A program made the position numbers and the translations under genes. Below the pieces are notes generated by a model, which was not told the DNA's origin, made no database searches, and worked only from the letters and a program-made list of their open reading frames with translations. A stretch of DNA of 64,000 nt from NCBI GenBank assembly GCA_973895155.1, contig OZ316894.1, positions 19,778,001 to 19,842,000 on the forward strand. The letters run 5' to 3'. Origin of the DNA: Marsupella aquatica. Taxonomy: Eukaryota > Marchantiophyta. Below, one piece after another: positions 45,206-57,095 of this stretch (the stretch's first letter is position 1; each line of letters opens with the position of its first letter).

Positions 45206-45841
45206 GGAGTCTTCGGGAAGTTGAGACCAAGAACTCTAAATGAATACATAAGTTCGCAAGGGTGGTCCTATGCCTCACCCGGTACAGTCCGATCAGCTGC
45301 CCTTGCTCCCCCCTAAACCTTTCACCCGCCATTTCCACAGGCCACCTGTCCCCTGCCCGGCCTGCCCGACATTTGAATTCAAATTTTATCTCTAAACAAT
45401 TAGAATGCTCTATTCTTTTTTCTTGTTTTTCTTACTCATTTTTTTATGCTTTTTTAGTGCTGATTTTTCTAAGCCGTAGATCTTTCAAAAAGCGTCAACG
45501 GGTGAGATGTTACTGAGTGGTGATCGGAGGGTAGCGGATGAGCACCAGTCCACAAACGCGACTATCGCATTTTTCATATGCCAACTCAGGGGTCACCTGG
45601 AGTGTAAATATACTTATTTGTGGTTCAAAGCTAAGTGCCCTGAATACCATAGATTGAACCTTTCAGGGCCAACTTCAATCTCTACTAAGGGCGAATGAAA
45701 AAGGTGGAGGGTTTTGCGGATTGGCTATCAGAATGAGGTGAGAAAGGGCACGAGAACAAGACGAGAGCTTCACGGGGTTGGGAACTTGGGATGGAGCATT
45801 TGAAGCTCAGTTGGCAATCTGTCCCCGAGTACTGCACACTA

Positions 45842-45890
45842 GATTGAAGCTTTCACCGAGATTGAAGCTTTCACCGAGATTGAAGCTTAC
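45842..45890 (+). repeat. 18-bp tandem triplicate
   Basis: GATTGAAGCTTTCACCGA occurs twice exactly (45842, 45860) and a third time in part (45878). Confidence 0.85.
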
Positions 45891-46111
45891 ACTGCCAGCT
45901 TCAATCTCTAGTAAGGGCGAATGAAAAGGTGGAGGGTTTTGCAGATTGGCCATCAAAATGAGGTGTGCGAGGGCACGGGAACAAGACGAGAGTTTTACTG
46001 GGTTGGGATGGTGAGGTCTTCTGTCAATTAGCTGGACAGCCGAAATCAATTTGTTTAGGGTTTTGCGGTTGGGGCTTCGTGCTCAATTCATTGCAGTCAT
46101 CAGCAGCGACA

Positions 46112-46648
46112 ATGCAGAGGCCAGGGACGGCTTTTGTGTCTGCTGCAAGGTTGGTTTTCTTCGTTTGTTCTTCGTCTATTCTTCTTCCCATCGTTTACTG
46201 CATTGTTTTTGCTCCTCTTAGGAATTTCTGCGGAGTCTTTGTGAGCTGAAGAGTTGTCAGTCCCGGGGTTTATCATTTCCTGAGGTTGATGAGTCCGAGC
46301 TGGCTTTTTCTTAGTGGATCCGTCTTCCACACAGGTCGTTTCTCTGGGATCTGTATTTTGAATCATTACAGTAGATGGGAGATGCCCGAAAAATTGAAGT
46401 CAAAAGATTTAGATGGTACACTGGAATAAGATGGATTTGCAAACGTGGCGCCTCTTTTCGTGCGTCCAAGAGTGTATGCGCTTCTATTTCGCATTATCCG
46501 ACTCTGTTTCTTCTCTTGCTGCAGTATTTCCTCGTTGTTGACAACTACAGATGATACTGCTATCACCGAGTTGCCAAGGGATGGTGCCCCTGCTTTCGCA
46601 CCTGGCGGTATGGGTGGTATGGGGGCCATGGCTAATATGGATTACTGA
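46112..46648 (+). pseudogene. orphan 3' exons of mitochondrial chaperonin CPN60 (HSP60)
   Basis: Two pieces join in frame: 46112-46149 (ending GCTGCAAG|GTTGGT) and 46525-46648 (after TTGCTGCAG). The join reads TAFVSAASISSLLTTTDDTA, matching the C-terminal part of plant mitochondrial CPN60, and ends in the typical Gly-Met tail (GGMGGMGAMANMDY, TGA). The roughly 500 residues of chaperonin upstream (equatorial, intermediate and apical domains) are absent, so no folding activity is possible. Residues before TAFV do not match CPN60. The retained intron shows this is a genomic duplication, not a processed copy. A small transcript of 53 codons could still be made. Identification is from the tail motif and the adjoining block. 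Confidence 0.72.
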
Positions 46649-47098
46649 GGAGCTCTAGCTGACATTGTGCACTGACCTTGAGAGTTTACATTCAGTGTCC
46701 AGCATATTTACCTTGCCTTATGTGGAGAAACTTGAACGATCTTAGCCATTTCTCAATTCCTTGCACTGCAAAAGAGTACTTTACTGTGAACAAGCTTATA
46801 GATTTTTTGAGCTACCTCGATTATTCGGCATTCTATTCTAAGACCATATCGTTCTTGACAGAAAGCCGTTGCTCTCAATTGAAACGGAGTCGTATCACTT
46901 TTGCACCTTTTCCGCACCGAAGATTGCAGCAGAGCAAGGGATACAAGAAAATACATATTTGGACGGAGGTAGAATCTTGGCCCTAAAATCAGAGACTTAC
47001 CGGTCTGTTGTCTCATTCTGAGCGTTTTATTGTAGAAATATGGTATTGACCGAAGAAATCAAATAAGAAAAGCAATTCATTGCACGTCGTGGAATCTC
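46649..47098. other. short spacer before the PPR gene
   Basis: About 450 bases with no gene. It would contain the promoter and 5' UTR of the PPR gene; I see no clear TATA box. Confidence 0.5.
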
Positions 47099-50000
47099 TT
47101 GCATTTTATACTGGTATCAGTGAGGTTTTCCAGATCTGATCCCGGGTTGTGGTGCCGACAGTGGAAGCCCAGGGCACCTACTTCTAATCCTAAGATGACA
47201 AGGAAAGCACTTCGGGTGGATGGCTGGTCAACTTCAGCATGGGTGCAGGCAAGGCCCAAATTGACTACTCAATGCCGATTGCAATGTTGTGCTAGTTATG
47301 ACAGGAGAGAGTGGTCTCAAGACGCTGTACAAGGGAATGGGACCACGAGTGAAGCAAGTGCTGTTTTGAAGACCCGTCTACAGCGAGGCATTATTGCAGA
47401 CTCGTCCACGTATGTTAAAGTTCTGCAAATGTGCTTGAAACAAAAAGACCTTTTAGCTGCCAAGCAAGTTCATGAATGCATCATCCAGAGTGGAATGGAT
47501 AAGAATACATATGTAGCCAACACCCTCCTGAATGTGTATATGAGGTGCGGGGGAGTTTTGGATGCACGTCGAGTTTTTAACAAACTTGAGAAGAAGAATG
47601 TTGTTACTTGGACCATGATGATTGCAGGATATGCTAATCGTGATGATGCTGAATCCGCACTGGAAATTTTCAAATTCATGCGCCAAGAAGGCGCCCGGCC
47701 TGATGAGGTCACTTATCTGTCCATTCTGAAGGCATGTGCCAATCCGTCAGCTTTAAAATGGGGAAAAGAAGTTCACGAGTGTATTCGACATGCCGGCTTT
47801 GAATCAGATGTGCGTGTAGGCACTGCCCTCCTTCAGATGTATGCAAAGTGTGGGTGCATTACGGAGGCAAGCCAAGTTTTTGACAAATTGACTAGTCGTA
47901 ATTTCATCACCTGGAGTGTGATGATTGGTGCGTATGCCGCAAGCGGCAATGTGGATGATGCCCGAAGGATGTTTGACAGAATGGGAAAACGAGATCTAAT
48001 CTTATGGAACATAATCATTGGAGCATATGCAAAAAGTGGTCGTGGTGTGGAAGCATATCGTCTATTTCTCGAAATGAGACGAGAAGGTTTTGAACCAAAT
48101 GCTATCACATATATGAACATCCTTGATACCTCTGCAAGTAACGGGGCTTTGGATTGGGTGAAGGAGGTTCATGCCCATGCCAGTAAAGCGGGACTGGAGT
48201 CAGATTTGCGTGTGGGCAATTCACTTGTTCACATGTATGCGAAAAGTGGTAGTTTGGATGATGCCCGATTGCTTTTTGACAGATTAAAGACGCTAGAAAT
48301 AATCACATGGAACATAATGATTGGCGCTTATGCAGAACATGGTCGAGGTGAGGAAGCATATGGATTGTTTCGCCAAATGATACGGGAAGGCTTAAAACCA
48401 GACGCGATCACTTATACGAGCATCCTGAATGCTTCTGCAGGTGCGGGGGCTTTAGAGTGGGTGAAGGAGGTTCATGGCTATGCTAGCAAAGCGGGCTTGG
48501 AGTCGGATTTACGTGTGGGCGCTGCACTTGTTCACATGTATTCTAAAAGTGGTGGTTTGGACGATGCCCGATTGATTTTTGACAGATTGAAGACGCGCGA
48601 TGTAATCACATGGAGTATCATGATTAGCGCGTATGCAGAACGTGGTCGCGGTGATGAAGCATATCTACTGTTTCGTCAAATGATTCGCGAAGGGGTAGAA
48701 CCAGACGCAATCACTTACACCAGCATCCTGAATGCGTCTGCAAGTGCGGGGGCTTTAGAGTGGGTGAAGGAAGTTCATGGCCATGCGAGGAAAGCTGGAC
48801 TGGAGTCGGATTTGCGTGTGGGCAATGCACTTCTTCATATGTATGTAAAGAGTAGCAGTGTAGACGACGCCCGACTAGTTTTTGACAGAATGGAGAAACG
48901 CGATGTAGTGACATGGAATATAATTATTGGCTCGTATGCACGACGTGGTCGCGGTGTAGAAGCATATGGTCTGTTTCGTCAGATGAGACGGGAAGGCTTA
49001 CAACCAGACGCAATCACTTATACGAGCATCCTGAATGCATGTGGAAGTGCTGGGCCGTTGGAGTGGGTGAAGGAGGTTCATGGCCATGCTAGCAAAGCAG
49101 GACTGGAGTCGGATTTGCGTGTGGGCGCTGCACTTGTTCACATGTATGCAAAGAGTGGAAGTATAGATGACGCCCGAGTAGTTTTTGACAATTTGGAGAA
49201 ACGCGATGTAGTCACATGGACTATAATGATCGGTGGACTTGCACAACATGGTTGTGGGCATGAAGCCTTGGAACTGTTCAAAAAAATGAATGCGGATCTC
49301 GTGAAGGCCGACGGGACTACATTCGTTGCAGTGCTGTCAGCCTGTTGTCATGCAGGTCTTGTTGATGACGGCCGTAGACTCTTTTTAGCTATGACGCAAG
49401 ATTACGGCTTCGAGCCTGACATTGTGCATTATAATTGTATGGTGGATCTTCTTGGGCGGGCTGGGCACTTGGAGGAAGCAAAGCTCTTCATTAGTGACAT
49501 GCCAGTTGAACCAGATGAAGTAACTTGGAAAGCCTTGCTTGCGGCTTGTAGAACTTACGGTAATGTGGAGTTGGGCGAACTTGCAGCTAACGAGCTTTTC
49601 AAGTTGGAACCCAATGATGCCTCTACATATGTGCTCCTCTCCAACATTTATGCTGCAGCTGCCAAGTGGGAGAAGGTGTCATTGGTGCGCACTATGATGC
49701 AACAGAGAGGCGTTCGGAAAGAGCCAGGGTGTAGCTGGATAGAAGTTGATAAGAAGATCCATGAATTTTATGTGGCGGATACATCTCACCCAGACGCGAA
49801 GGCGATATATACTTACATAACGAAATTGACTGAAAAACTGAAGGCTGAAGGCTACATTCCCGATACCCAGATTGTGTTGCAGAATATCGACGAGGAGGAG
49901 AAAGAACTAGCTCTCTGGTCTCATAGTGAGAAGTTGGCGATTGCTTACGGGCTGATGCGCATACCTCAGGGAAATCCAATTCGTGTATATAAGAACCTTC

Positions 50001-50131
50001 GGGTGTGTTCAGATTGTCATACAGCAACCAAGTTTATCTCTAAGGTCACGGGACGCGAAATTATAGCCAGGGATGCAAATCGGTTTCACCATTTTAAAGA
50101 TGGTGTGTGTTCCTGTGATGATTACTGGTGA
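47099..50131 (+). CDS. PLS-class PPR protein with E and DYW domains (organelle C-to-U editing factor)
   Basis: A single-exon, 1010-residue protein. PPR proteins of this class bind one organelle transcript through their repeats and deaminate a C by the DYW domain. PPR motifs run from about residue 98 to 800 in P-L-S order (examples VVTWTMMIAGYANR, EVTYLSILKACA, VRVGTALLQMYAKCG), then L2/S2, E1 and E2. The PG box (EPGCSWIEV) starts near 874. The DYW domain keeps the zinc/catalytic set: HSE (His942, Glu944), CSDC (Cys970, Cys973), the HH pair and CSC, and ends exactly in DDYW. Residues about 364-770 consist of near-identical 101-residue units. The N terminus is Arg/Ser/Trp-rich with few acidic residues, fitting import into mitochondria or plastids. 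A second ATG at 47195 is an alternative start. The gene is intact and likely functional. Confidence 0.97.
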   Translation: MHFILVSVRFSRSDPGLWCRQWKPRAPTSNPKMTRKALRVDGWSTSAWVQARPKLTTQCRLQCCASYDRREWSQDAVQGNGTTSEASAVLKTRLQRGIIADSSTYVKVLQMCLKQKDLLAAKQVHECIIQSGMDKNTYVANTLLNVYMRCGGVLDARRVFNKLEKKNVVTWTMMIAGYANRDDAESALEIFKFMRQEGARPDEVTYLSILKACANPSALKWGKEVHECIRHAGFESDVRVGTALLQMYAKCGCITEASQVFDKLTSRNFITWSVMIGAYAASGNVDDARRMFDRMGKRDLILWNIIIGAYAKSGRGVEAYRLFLEMRREGFEPNAITYMNILDTSASNGALDWVKEVHAHASKAGLESDLRVGNSLVHMYAKSGSLDDARLLFDRLKTLEIITWNIMIGAYAEHGRGEEAYGLFRQMIREGLKPDAITYTSILNASAGAGALEWVKEVHGYASKAGLESDLRVGAALVHMYSKSGGLDDARLIFDRLKTRDVITWSIMISAYAERGRGDEAYLLFRQMIREGVEPDAITYTSILNASASAGALEWVKEVHGHARKAGLESDLRVGNALLHMYVKSSSVDDARLVFDRMEKRDVVTWNIIIGSYARRGRGVEAYGLFRQMRREGLQPDAITYTSILNACGSAGPLEWVKEVHGHASKAGLESDLRVGAALVHMYAKSGSIDDARVVFDNLEKRDVVTWTIMIGGLAQHGCGHEALELFKKMNADLVKADGTTFVAVLSACCHAGLVDDGRRLFLAMTQDYGFEPDIVHYNCMVDLLGRAGHLEEAKLFISDMPVEPDEVTWKALLAACRTYGNVELGELAANELFKLEPNDASTYVLLSNIYAAAAKWEKVSLVRTMMQQRGVRKEPGCSWIEVDKKIHEFYVADTSHPDAKAIYTYITKLTEKLKAEGYIPDTQIVLQNIDEEEKELALWSHSEKLAIAYGLMRIPQGNPIRVYKNLRVCSDCHTATKFISKVTGREIIARDANRFHHFKDGVCSCDDYW
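48007..49218 (+). repeat. four 303-bp tandem units inside the PPR gene
   Basis: The block GGAGTC(A/G)GATTT(G/A)CGTGTGGGC occurs at 48196, 48499, 48802 and 49105, exactly 303 bases apart. Each unit encodes one P-L-S triplet of 101 residues. Similarity at synonymous sites is high by eye, which suggests recent tandem duplication or gene conversion; earlier triplets in the gene are much more diverged. Confidence 0.9.
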
Positions 50132-50275
50132 CCAGATTGGAAGCTCTGTTTCGCTAGCTTTGAAATGCAGCCCAGAGACAAGGATCCATTCGGTTTTGGC
50201 TTGATCAGTGAAGGGCATACGTTCGACAAGCATTATTTTGGAGAGGCGTTCCAGCCATCGACTATGGCAGTTCTG

Positions 50276-52802
50276 TGACAGGAACGAACTTCGAGATTTG
50301 TGAAGTGATGTTGCTCTCTGTTCGCCCAGCGACCTTTCCCAGTGTCAGGCAAGCTTCTATTGCTATGGCAGCAGCGGAAGGCGACAGACAAATGAGTAGT
50401 AGTGGACGACAAAGAAGACGGACGAAGAAACAGAAAAGCAACACGGGCAGTTGTTATTCACCAAGCTCTTGGATACCCTTTACATTCCTCCAAACGAAGA
50501 TGAAGCTCATGGGACCTTCGCCGCCGAGTACAGAAGGTCGAAGCAATACTAAAACCTTGGCTGGAAGAGTCAATGAGGGCGAAGCCAGACGAATATGGGG
50601 AAAAAGTTGCCATTTCCTTGCAGCATGAGTATACCAAAGTAAGCTTGAAAGGAGATGATAGCATTGTGGCAAAGGTGCTCAAAAAGTTGCCGGGACAAGT
50701 ACGGAGATCAGTGGCTTGATCTGCACATGTTTCTGGTGACGAAGCATCAAGAGAGGGACCCGGATTCTGATGACTACCACTACGATAACTGTGATGAGGA
50801 TGATGAGGAAGAGGAACCAAGTGATGTTCCAGATGATAAAGTCGCTAAAGGCCTCAAGTGTACCACGAGGATACTGAAGTAATTGGATTGAGAAAAATGA
50901 TGAAGGAGATGCGACTTTTGAAATCCAGACATTGCAGTTCGGGAGGGAGAGCACCCGTTCCATGATGACCCGGATGATGAAGAACTTTACGACACAGGTA
51001 ATGAGGGTGCCAAGTTGGAACACTGGTATCACAGGGCCATGCTTGTGCTTGCTGGCCCACAAGAAGATCCGTACCAATTGCTTATACAGCAGGGATTTTC
51101 TGCCCATAGAGATAATAGATCGTATGCTGGAAGTTAATGATCCACGATTTTGTGAAACTCTACATGTCGTTTTTCGCCACAGTGAAACCAATCCTTCAAC
51201 GGTGTGGACGGATCCTCGTGAAGATCGAGCCACATCTGGGTGTTTTTGCCGATCTTGCAATGCAGCATTTCCAGATGGGCAACTGGGATGCAGAGTTTAT
51301 TGTGGCGAAGAAGCCATGTGAAGTTTCGATGAACTTTCTGAGCTTAAGAAACCTGTGTTTTCATGGTGTCAGCCATATGCAAGATTTCCATATCATGCTA
51401 CTGTCCAAGCGTTTCTTAGAGGACCGCAGGACAGCATGGTCTACAATGATGTGACGAGCTTACCTGCTGCAAGGAAGTTTGCAAGAAAAAACTTTCAATG
51501 GGACGCTTACAGATGGATATAGTGCCATTGGAATATATGGTGCAGCGTTTCGTAAGATTAGAAAAATTTGGCATGCTTTTAAGGTTGCCATGAAGGACTG
51601 GGAAAATGGGTAAGAGGAACTTAAGGCGATCGGCATACAACCTGACCTGGCTACCGTAAACATATCTCCTGATGTGGCTGGCCACAGTGGCAAGAAGAGG
51701 AAGAAATTGGACATTCAGGTCACTGATCTAAGCAAACTTCAACCTGACCTGGCTACCGTAAACATATCTCCTGATGTAGCTGGCCACAGTGGCAAGAAGA
51801 GGAAGAAAATGGACATTCAGGTCACTGATCTAAGCAGACTTCAGTACAAGGAAGAGTATCAAGACGAAGTGTGACATGACTAAATGTGATTGACCTGCCT
51901 TCTGTTGAAAACTATTGAGAAGTTTGTTTACGAGCTTCTAGACACATTGTCTTTCAACGAGAAAAGTTCCTGTGGGCTCCGTGCCAGTGGGAGCAGCCAA
52001 AATATGTGAATACGTGAGCTGGCTCTTCCCTTGACTTGAAGCTTGCTGTAGAGACTGCCGCACTAGCAACTGGCTTTAAGCAGAAGGTTCGTCAGCCATT
52101 GCCAGGCTCGTGTGACCCTGGGTTGTGTCCGTATTGAAAACCGTTAAGTCGCCTCAATTGGGGCTTGAGTGGGTCCCTTTTGGTATCGTGCCCAGTAAAC
52201 CACTTGTCCAAGAAAAACGAATCACCTGTACCACGATATGAGTAACGGGGAGACGCACATGAAAGCGCGATCTGCAGCTGTAATTGTGCTCCAAACCACT
52301 GAAGGGTAGACAAACTAGTTCTTCAGTTTTCGGAAATAAGGAATTAACAGTTGCTAAGAAGGCCAGTGTTAAGGGATGATTTGCAAATGTCTGCAGCAAT
52401 TCCAATTGCAGTAGTTAACTTTTATCCACATTCCAACAAGGTGTCCGAACGATACCTGTTTGAACTGTAGGAAACCTATAGCGAGAATGGCCATAATGTG
52501 GTCAACCGCTTGTCCTTGAGGGCCTTCCACAACAAGATTTTGCATGATGTTCCAGACCCATGGCTTGAGGAACGAGGGAGAACATTTTTTGCACCACGGG
52601 AAAAACATTGTCCTCCCTCCAGATTCAGGTTTTGGAGTCGGACAGATCCCAATTGGTTCAATTACATCATGAACTCGTTCATCTCTTTCCTTGCCGTTCG
52701 TCAATTGTATGGATTCTTGGTGACTTGTCAGGGATTAAAGTGATTGCAAACAGGGGCCAATGTACTCTGTCAGTTCATATTGATAATAGAATCTACCTCT
52801 AG
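50276..52802 (+). pseudogene. frameshifted pseudogene, plus strand
   Basis: A plus-strand coding sequence can be followed only by changing frame several times. Parts include a very acidic run (DEDDEEEEPSD at 50.8 kb), a block GNEGAKLEHWYHRAMLVLAG (about 51.0 kb), and FRKIRKIWHAFKVAMKDWEN at 51.55 kb. These are followed by a Lys-rich C-terminal unit (SGKKRKKLDIQVTDLS) duplicated in tandem, and protein-like frames at 52.5-52.8 kb. The GNEG...WYHRA block resembles a motif I associate with large uncharacterised plant/fungal proteins annotated as 2OG-Fe(II)-oxygenase-like; this is only a suggestion. Stops and shifts rule out a normal product unless many small introns are present. Confidence 0.4.
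51638..51841 (+). repeat. 102-bp tandem duplication in the pseudogene
   Basis: Two head-to-tail copies begin CAACCTGACCTGGCTACCGT at 51638 and 51740. They differ at only a few bases. The unit is 34 codons and stays in frame, giving two copies of a Lys-rich SGKKRKK segment. Confidence 0.85.
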
Positions 52803-55800
52803 CCATGGCATCTGGATTCAGTAACTAATGCAACACGTTAATGAGTATGCAATGGCCAATTAGGTTGGAAGCGAGCGAGGGTGAAAATCCTTTTGATGCA
52901 ATCATGAAAATATGCACACCTTCGACGAGCGTAACTGTTGATAGAGTCCTGAAGTTTCACAATTGACAGGGAAACGATGGGCCGAGTGATATCTTCCTCA
53001 CTGCCGGATAACAACAGAAAGTGGAGTGCAGGCTATCATAGTCACAAAGACGTTTCAATGTCTTGTCCATGGAGATTAGAAAACAGACTGGATTCTTCCA
53101 GGCTATGTAGGGTACAACAGGAAATGCAGTGCAAATGATCCTAGTTCACGAGATGGTTCTTTTTGTTTTCACGTAGAACTCTAGTAAAATTAACCGTCCT
53201 ACAATTGCCAGTAATAGCATATGCGTTGAATGTACTAGTGTGCACCAAATCTTGTGACTCTGATGCAGCATATATGTGTGTGGCTCGAATCTTGGGACTG
53301 TCAGCCAAGAGATATGTATTTTGCACCATCGTCCAGTATGGTAATTTGGGGGTAGGGATTCAGGATACGAATCAGCACACCTTCCATAAAGGAGCTGAAC
53401 TATTGGCACCTTGAAAGATTCACACTTTTAACGATTCCTTTTCAATGCTCCTCGCCTTATTGTAGTTGTCAATCCTCGCCACCCTGCTGATTCCGCACCA
53501 TGATGACGGTTCTCCAATGCCTGGTCCTCCTCCTGACGGTTGTCCAATGAGGGCAAAGTTGACAATGAAATAAGTGAAGCGTGGCTGGAAGCCGAAGGTA
53601 GTTCCGTCCGTCATCAAATCACCAGCAGGCAGGCAGAACTTTGTAACACCGGGGCCAAGATCAGGCTGGGAGGGAGAACAACAATGCAGTCGTACCCTTC
53701 CTGAGATCTCAAAGCAGAGCAGCACACAAACACCCAAACTGCGGAAACTCGTAAAGAAAAATTAAGATTACTGCCAAAAGAGAGATGACAGAAAAATTCA
53801 TTCGCTCGTCTTCATACAAGACTTTCCTTGGTCCGTAATAACGCTGATGGCATTGTTTCAAGCAATTAGTCAGCTATAATATTATAATAATATCCTAGGA
53901 GTGTTCAAAACGAGCTCAGTTGAGTTCTCTCATTGAATATCATTGGATCTCGAATTGGTGCCCTTTCAATGTGTCCCATGGAACTTTACACCGGAGAGAG
54001 GTGTCTCATGGACTTAAGACCTGCTGCACTTGGTGACGCAACAAAATCTGGACCACCCCACCTGCACAATCTTCACAACACGGAGTCTTGTGAAGATGTA
54101 AGGAAGGTGGGAGGCTCTCCCCAAATTAGGAACTTACTGTACATTGGGCACCCAGTTTCGTTTGATCTTCTTATTATTCCATGTTCGTTAACAATTGGCC
54201 AGACATCGATCATGCTTTCTGAGATTCCGAGGTGGAGGAAGGAAAGGGACACGAGTATGCACCCACATTTACGAAAGGAACGACATTAGGGCAAAGCAAA
54301 TAATCGGAGAATTTCGTGCCTTCCTGAATACGCAGCGCACGTTGCGGTGCTCTGCACTTGAAAAGCTGTCACCTCCAAATTAGGAATGCAGGTCATACCA
54401 TGGAGACTAAATCTCTTTCAATGTCCAAAGGAAACGAGGGCGTTGGAGGAAATTGCTTGATCTTCAACTGAATGTGGTTCCAAACGGTTCGGTGTTTCGA
54501 GACAAGTAAGCATATGGTTACTCATATGTGCAAGGATAATGATGACTAACTCCGGAATTCAAAGGCGTGCATTCGTATGATTGATTGGTATGGTTGATGG
54601 GTATAAATGGATCAAAGCTTCACTGGAATCTCCAGCACTGTTGCACGTAGAAGACTATAATTATGAGCGAGAGGAACCACGTCACATCGACTTTTTTCTT
54701 CAATCGAAGGTACAATTCTACACAGGTGTTCATAAACCCGTGTTTGAGAATTTCACCAGTGATAAACAAATCACTCTGTTTGGGATTGACTTCCTTCCAA
54801 GATGTAGATGTGAAAAGAACCGCATTGTAATGCAGTTGAAGATCATGAAGTTCGAGCACTTCCAAGCTAGATTTGAAGTTGCATTCGTCTAGATTCACTT
54901 GAATTTGGTGATTGCATCTTGCATTGTAGGATTCTCGATCCGGGATCTTCGACCTTTGGAATGTACATAGCATTGCTCCTCAATGTCTTCCTTGGATAAC
55001 AATGAAGTCTCAGGTTTGTCTTTGTTGAAACAAGGTTTCCCAAACCCCTCTAAGATGGCTCTCTGATTCATAGATCATCATCACATTTTGGTCAAGAATT
55101 ATAAGTTACAAGCCCTTGTGGTGGAAACTCTAATAAAAGTATATCCGTTCATTTGTTTAGGAGATCATATTATAACCTGTATCTTCAATATTGTCAATTG
55201 AAGAATTATTTCAGCAACATTCTACCTTGTCATGGACTAGCTCCCCCAACCCAGAATGTTTGCTTCCAATTCTCCCTTAACATATATCGTCAGTTTATCC
55301 AATACTCAGTATAGGAAGTAATCATAAGATCAGTGGAAACCCATGCCAAGCTTTGAGCATGTATTGTAATAAAGAGATATGAAATGTTGAACTGTTGGTA
55401 AGTTGGAATATTGAACATGTTTGGTAAATTGTGTGCGGATTAATGATAATTGCTTTTTGATGAACAAATGCTATTGTATGTGATGTGCTGATAGGAGCAT
55501 CTACCCTTAGTGATGACACCCAAAATCCAAATACCCAACATAAGGGCGGTGAGAGAGTGGTATCCTTGTTGATGAGCATGAAGAGATGGTGTTGATGCAA
55601 AATCTAAGACTCCAATTGACAAAAGAGCGAATTGCATTTTGTTGCGGTTGTCTGTGTGGCATGCTTGTGGTAATGTTTTGTGCATTCTTCCCTTATGCGC
55701 CCTTCTTCAAGAATCATGTTGGCATCCAATGTTACCACAATACTTTCATGCGGTGGATACTTCACCAATCATGCTGAGTAACCATTGTATTCAATTTGGA

Positions 55801-57095
55801 GAACCCGCAATATATATTGGATTAACTGCAATTCTTGAAGTGCTCTATTTAGGTCTTTCCCCTAAACTTTGTGATTTTGCAAATGATTGTGTTTACTAGC
55901 CTAGCTGACCAGATTGCTTTCACAAAATATGTTATTTCTAAATGCCTAATTATATTTGGGTATGCCTTTCTTTGAGTGTTTGCTTTGATACCCTGGTTGC
56001 TTAGAGAGTAGGCCGGGGAGTAGACAGTCATGTGAGGGCAAACAGAGTTCATAAACAGGGGAAAAAACAGTCAAAGTCAATTGAAATTTCCCTTTTACTA
56101 TTTGGACATCTAAGTACTCATGTTCCTCACAAAAACAGGAGTCCAAAATTACATGGGTAAAATTATTTGCAGGTAGCTGCTGGAGGGAGCAATATCTGTC
56201 ATTATAGAAAGATACAGCAAAATATGTAGCAGTAGCTTTCAAAGTTTGCTTAGGCATGGTATGCACAAATCATGATCATGTCATAGTTGAAGGAGACCTA
56301 TTGCAGTGCTCATTGAGAAACTGGTGTTGCAAACTACCATGAGGGCAATCTCTATTGTCAACAATCTGAGGCATTCTATTCCAGATCAATTTATCGGGGA
56401 AGGGGAGCAAAACTTTATTTTCAATACTTTGCTCATAGGGACAAATCAAAGTCAGAGAATATGCCAGCCTTTTGGTCAATCTTCATCTTAATAAGTAAAA
56501 TAGTGGGTGAAGGAGCAAGCACTTGCCACTTTTGTGTTTCATATGATAAATGAATAATGGACAGTTCAACTCCAGGGTCACGGGTGACTTCAAGCTCATA
56601 AATAGTCCTGGCAATAATGGTAGCACATGTCCATGTATGATTGCTTGCAGAAGGTTTCCTATTAACCACGTTCAATTTAATTATGAGGTCTTGCTAAATA
56701 GTGCCTTGTTACACCATAAGTTAGAACTATCATATAATGGACAAGTAACTATCCCAGAACCAGTCCCTAACGGGCATGGGGATCTAAAGTGTCTCCAGTG
56801 CATGACATATTTGTCATGAATGATTAGATTTTATTCCTAGATTAAAGTACTCTTACCAAGAAGGAACAATAGCTGCTTCTGTTACCAATTGAGTTGGAGT
56901 AGGCACAATATGGCTGGAATAAAATTTAATGCATGTTGGTTATTGTACATTATTACTTAATTTGCCACATAATGATCAACCCCGTGTTTGTTATTGGTTC
57001 AGATTAATGTCTTAACAAAAGAAACAAAGTTCAGATTAAGGTGAGGCATTAATTGAACCAATTCAAGCTCAAGCATCATCGTCCATTATAATACA
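52803..57095. other. gene-less spacer
   Basis: No gene is supported. Some frames look protein-like but stay unidentified: plus 53933-54289, plus 54581-54892 (103 residues, rich in Phe and charged residues) and minus 53737-53420. None has clear splice partners or a recognised motif. From 55 kb the sequence is AT-rich and featureless up to the F-box gene. Confidence 0.45.

Larger units (their letters stand above)
44370..46111. other. gene-less spacer
   Basis: No gene is supported. It holds a tRNA-Gly-like relic (45135-45205), an 18-base triplicate (45842-45890), and a direct repeat shared between about 45.68-45.77 and 45.90-45.99 kb (AGGGCGAATGAAAAAGGTGG, then GGGCACG.GAACAAGACGAGAG). Confidence 0.5.

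Noticed and set aside
44934-45338. 134-residue minus-strand frame
   Set aside because: It overlaps the tRNA-Gly-like relic and has no protein-like composition or splice partners.
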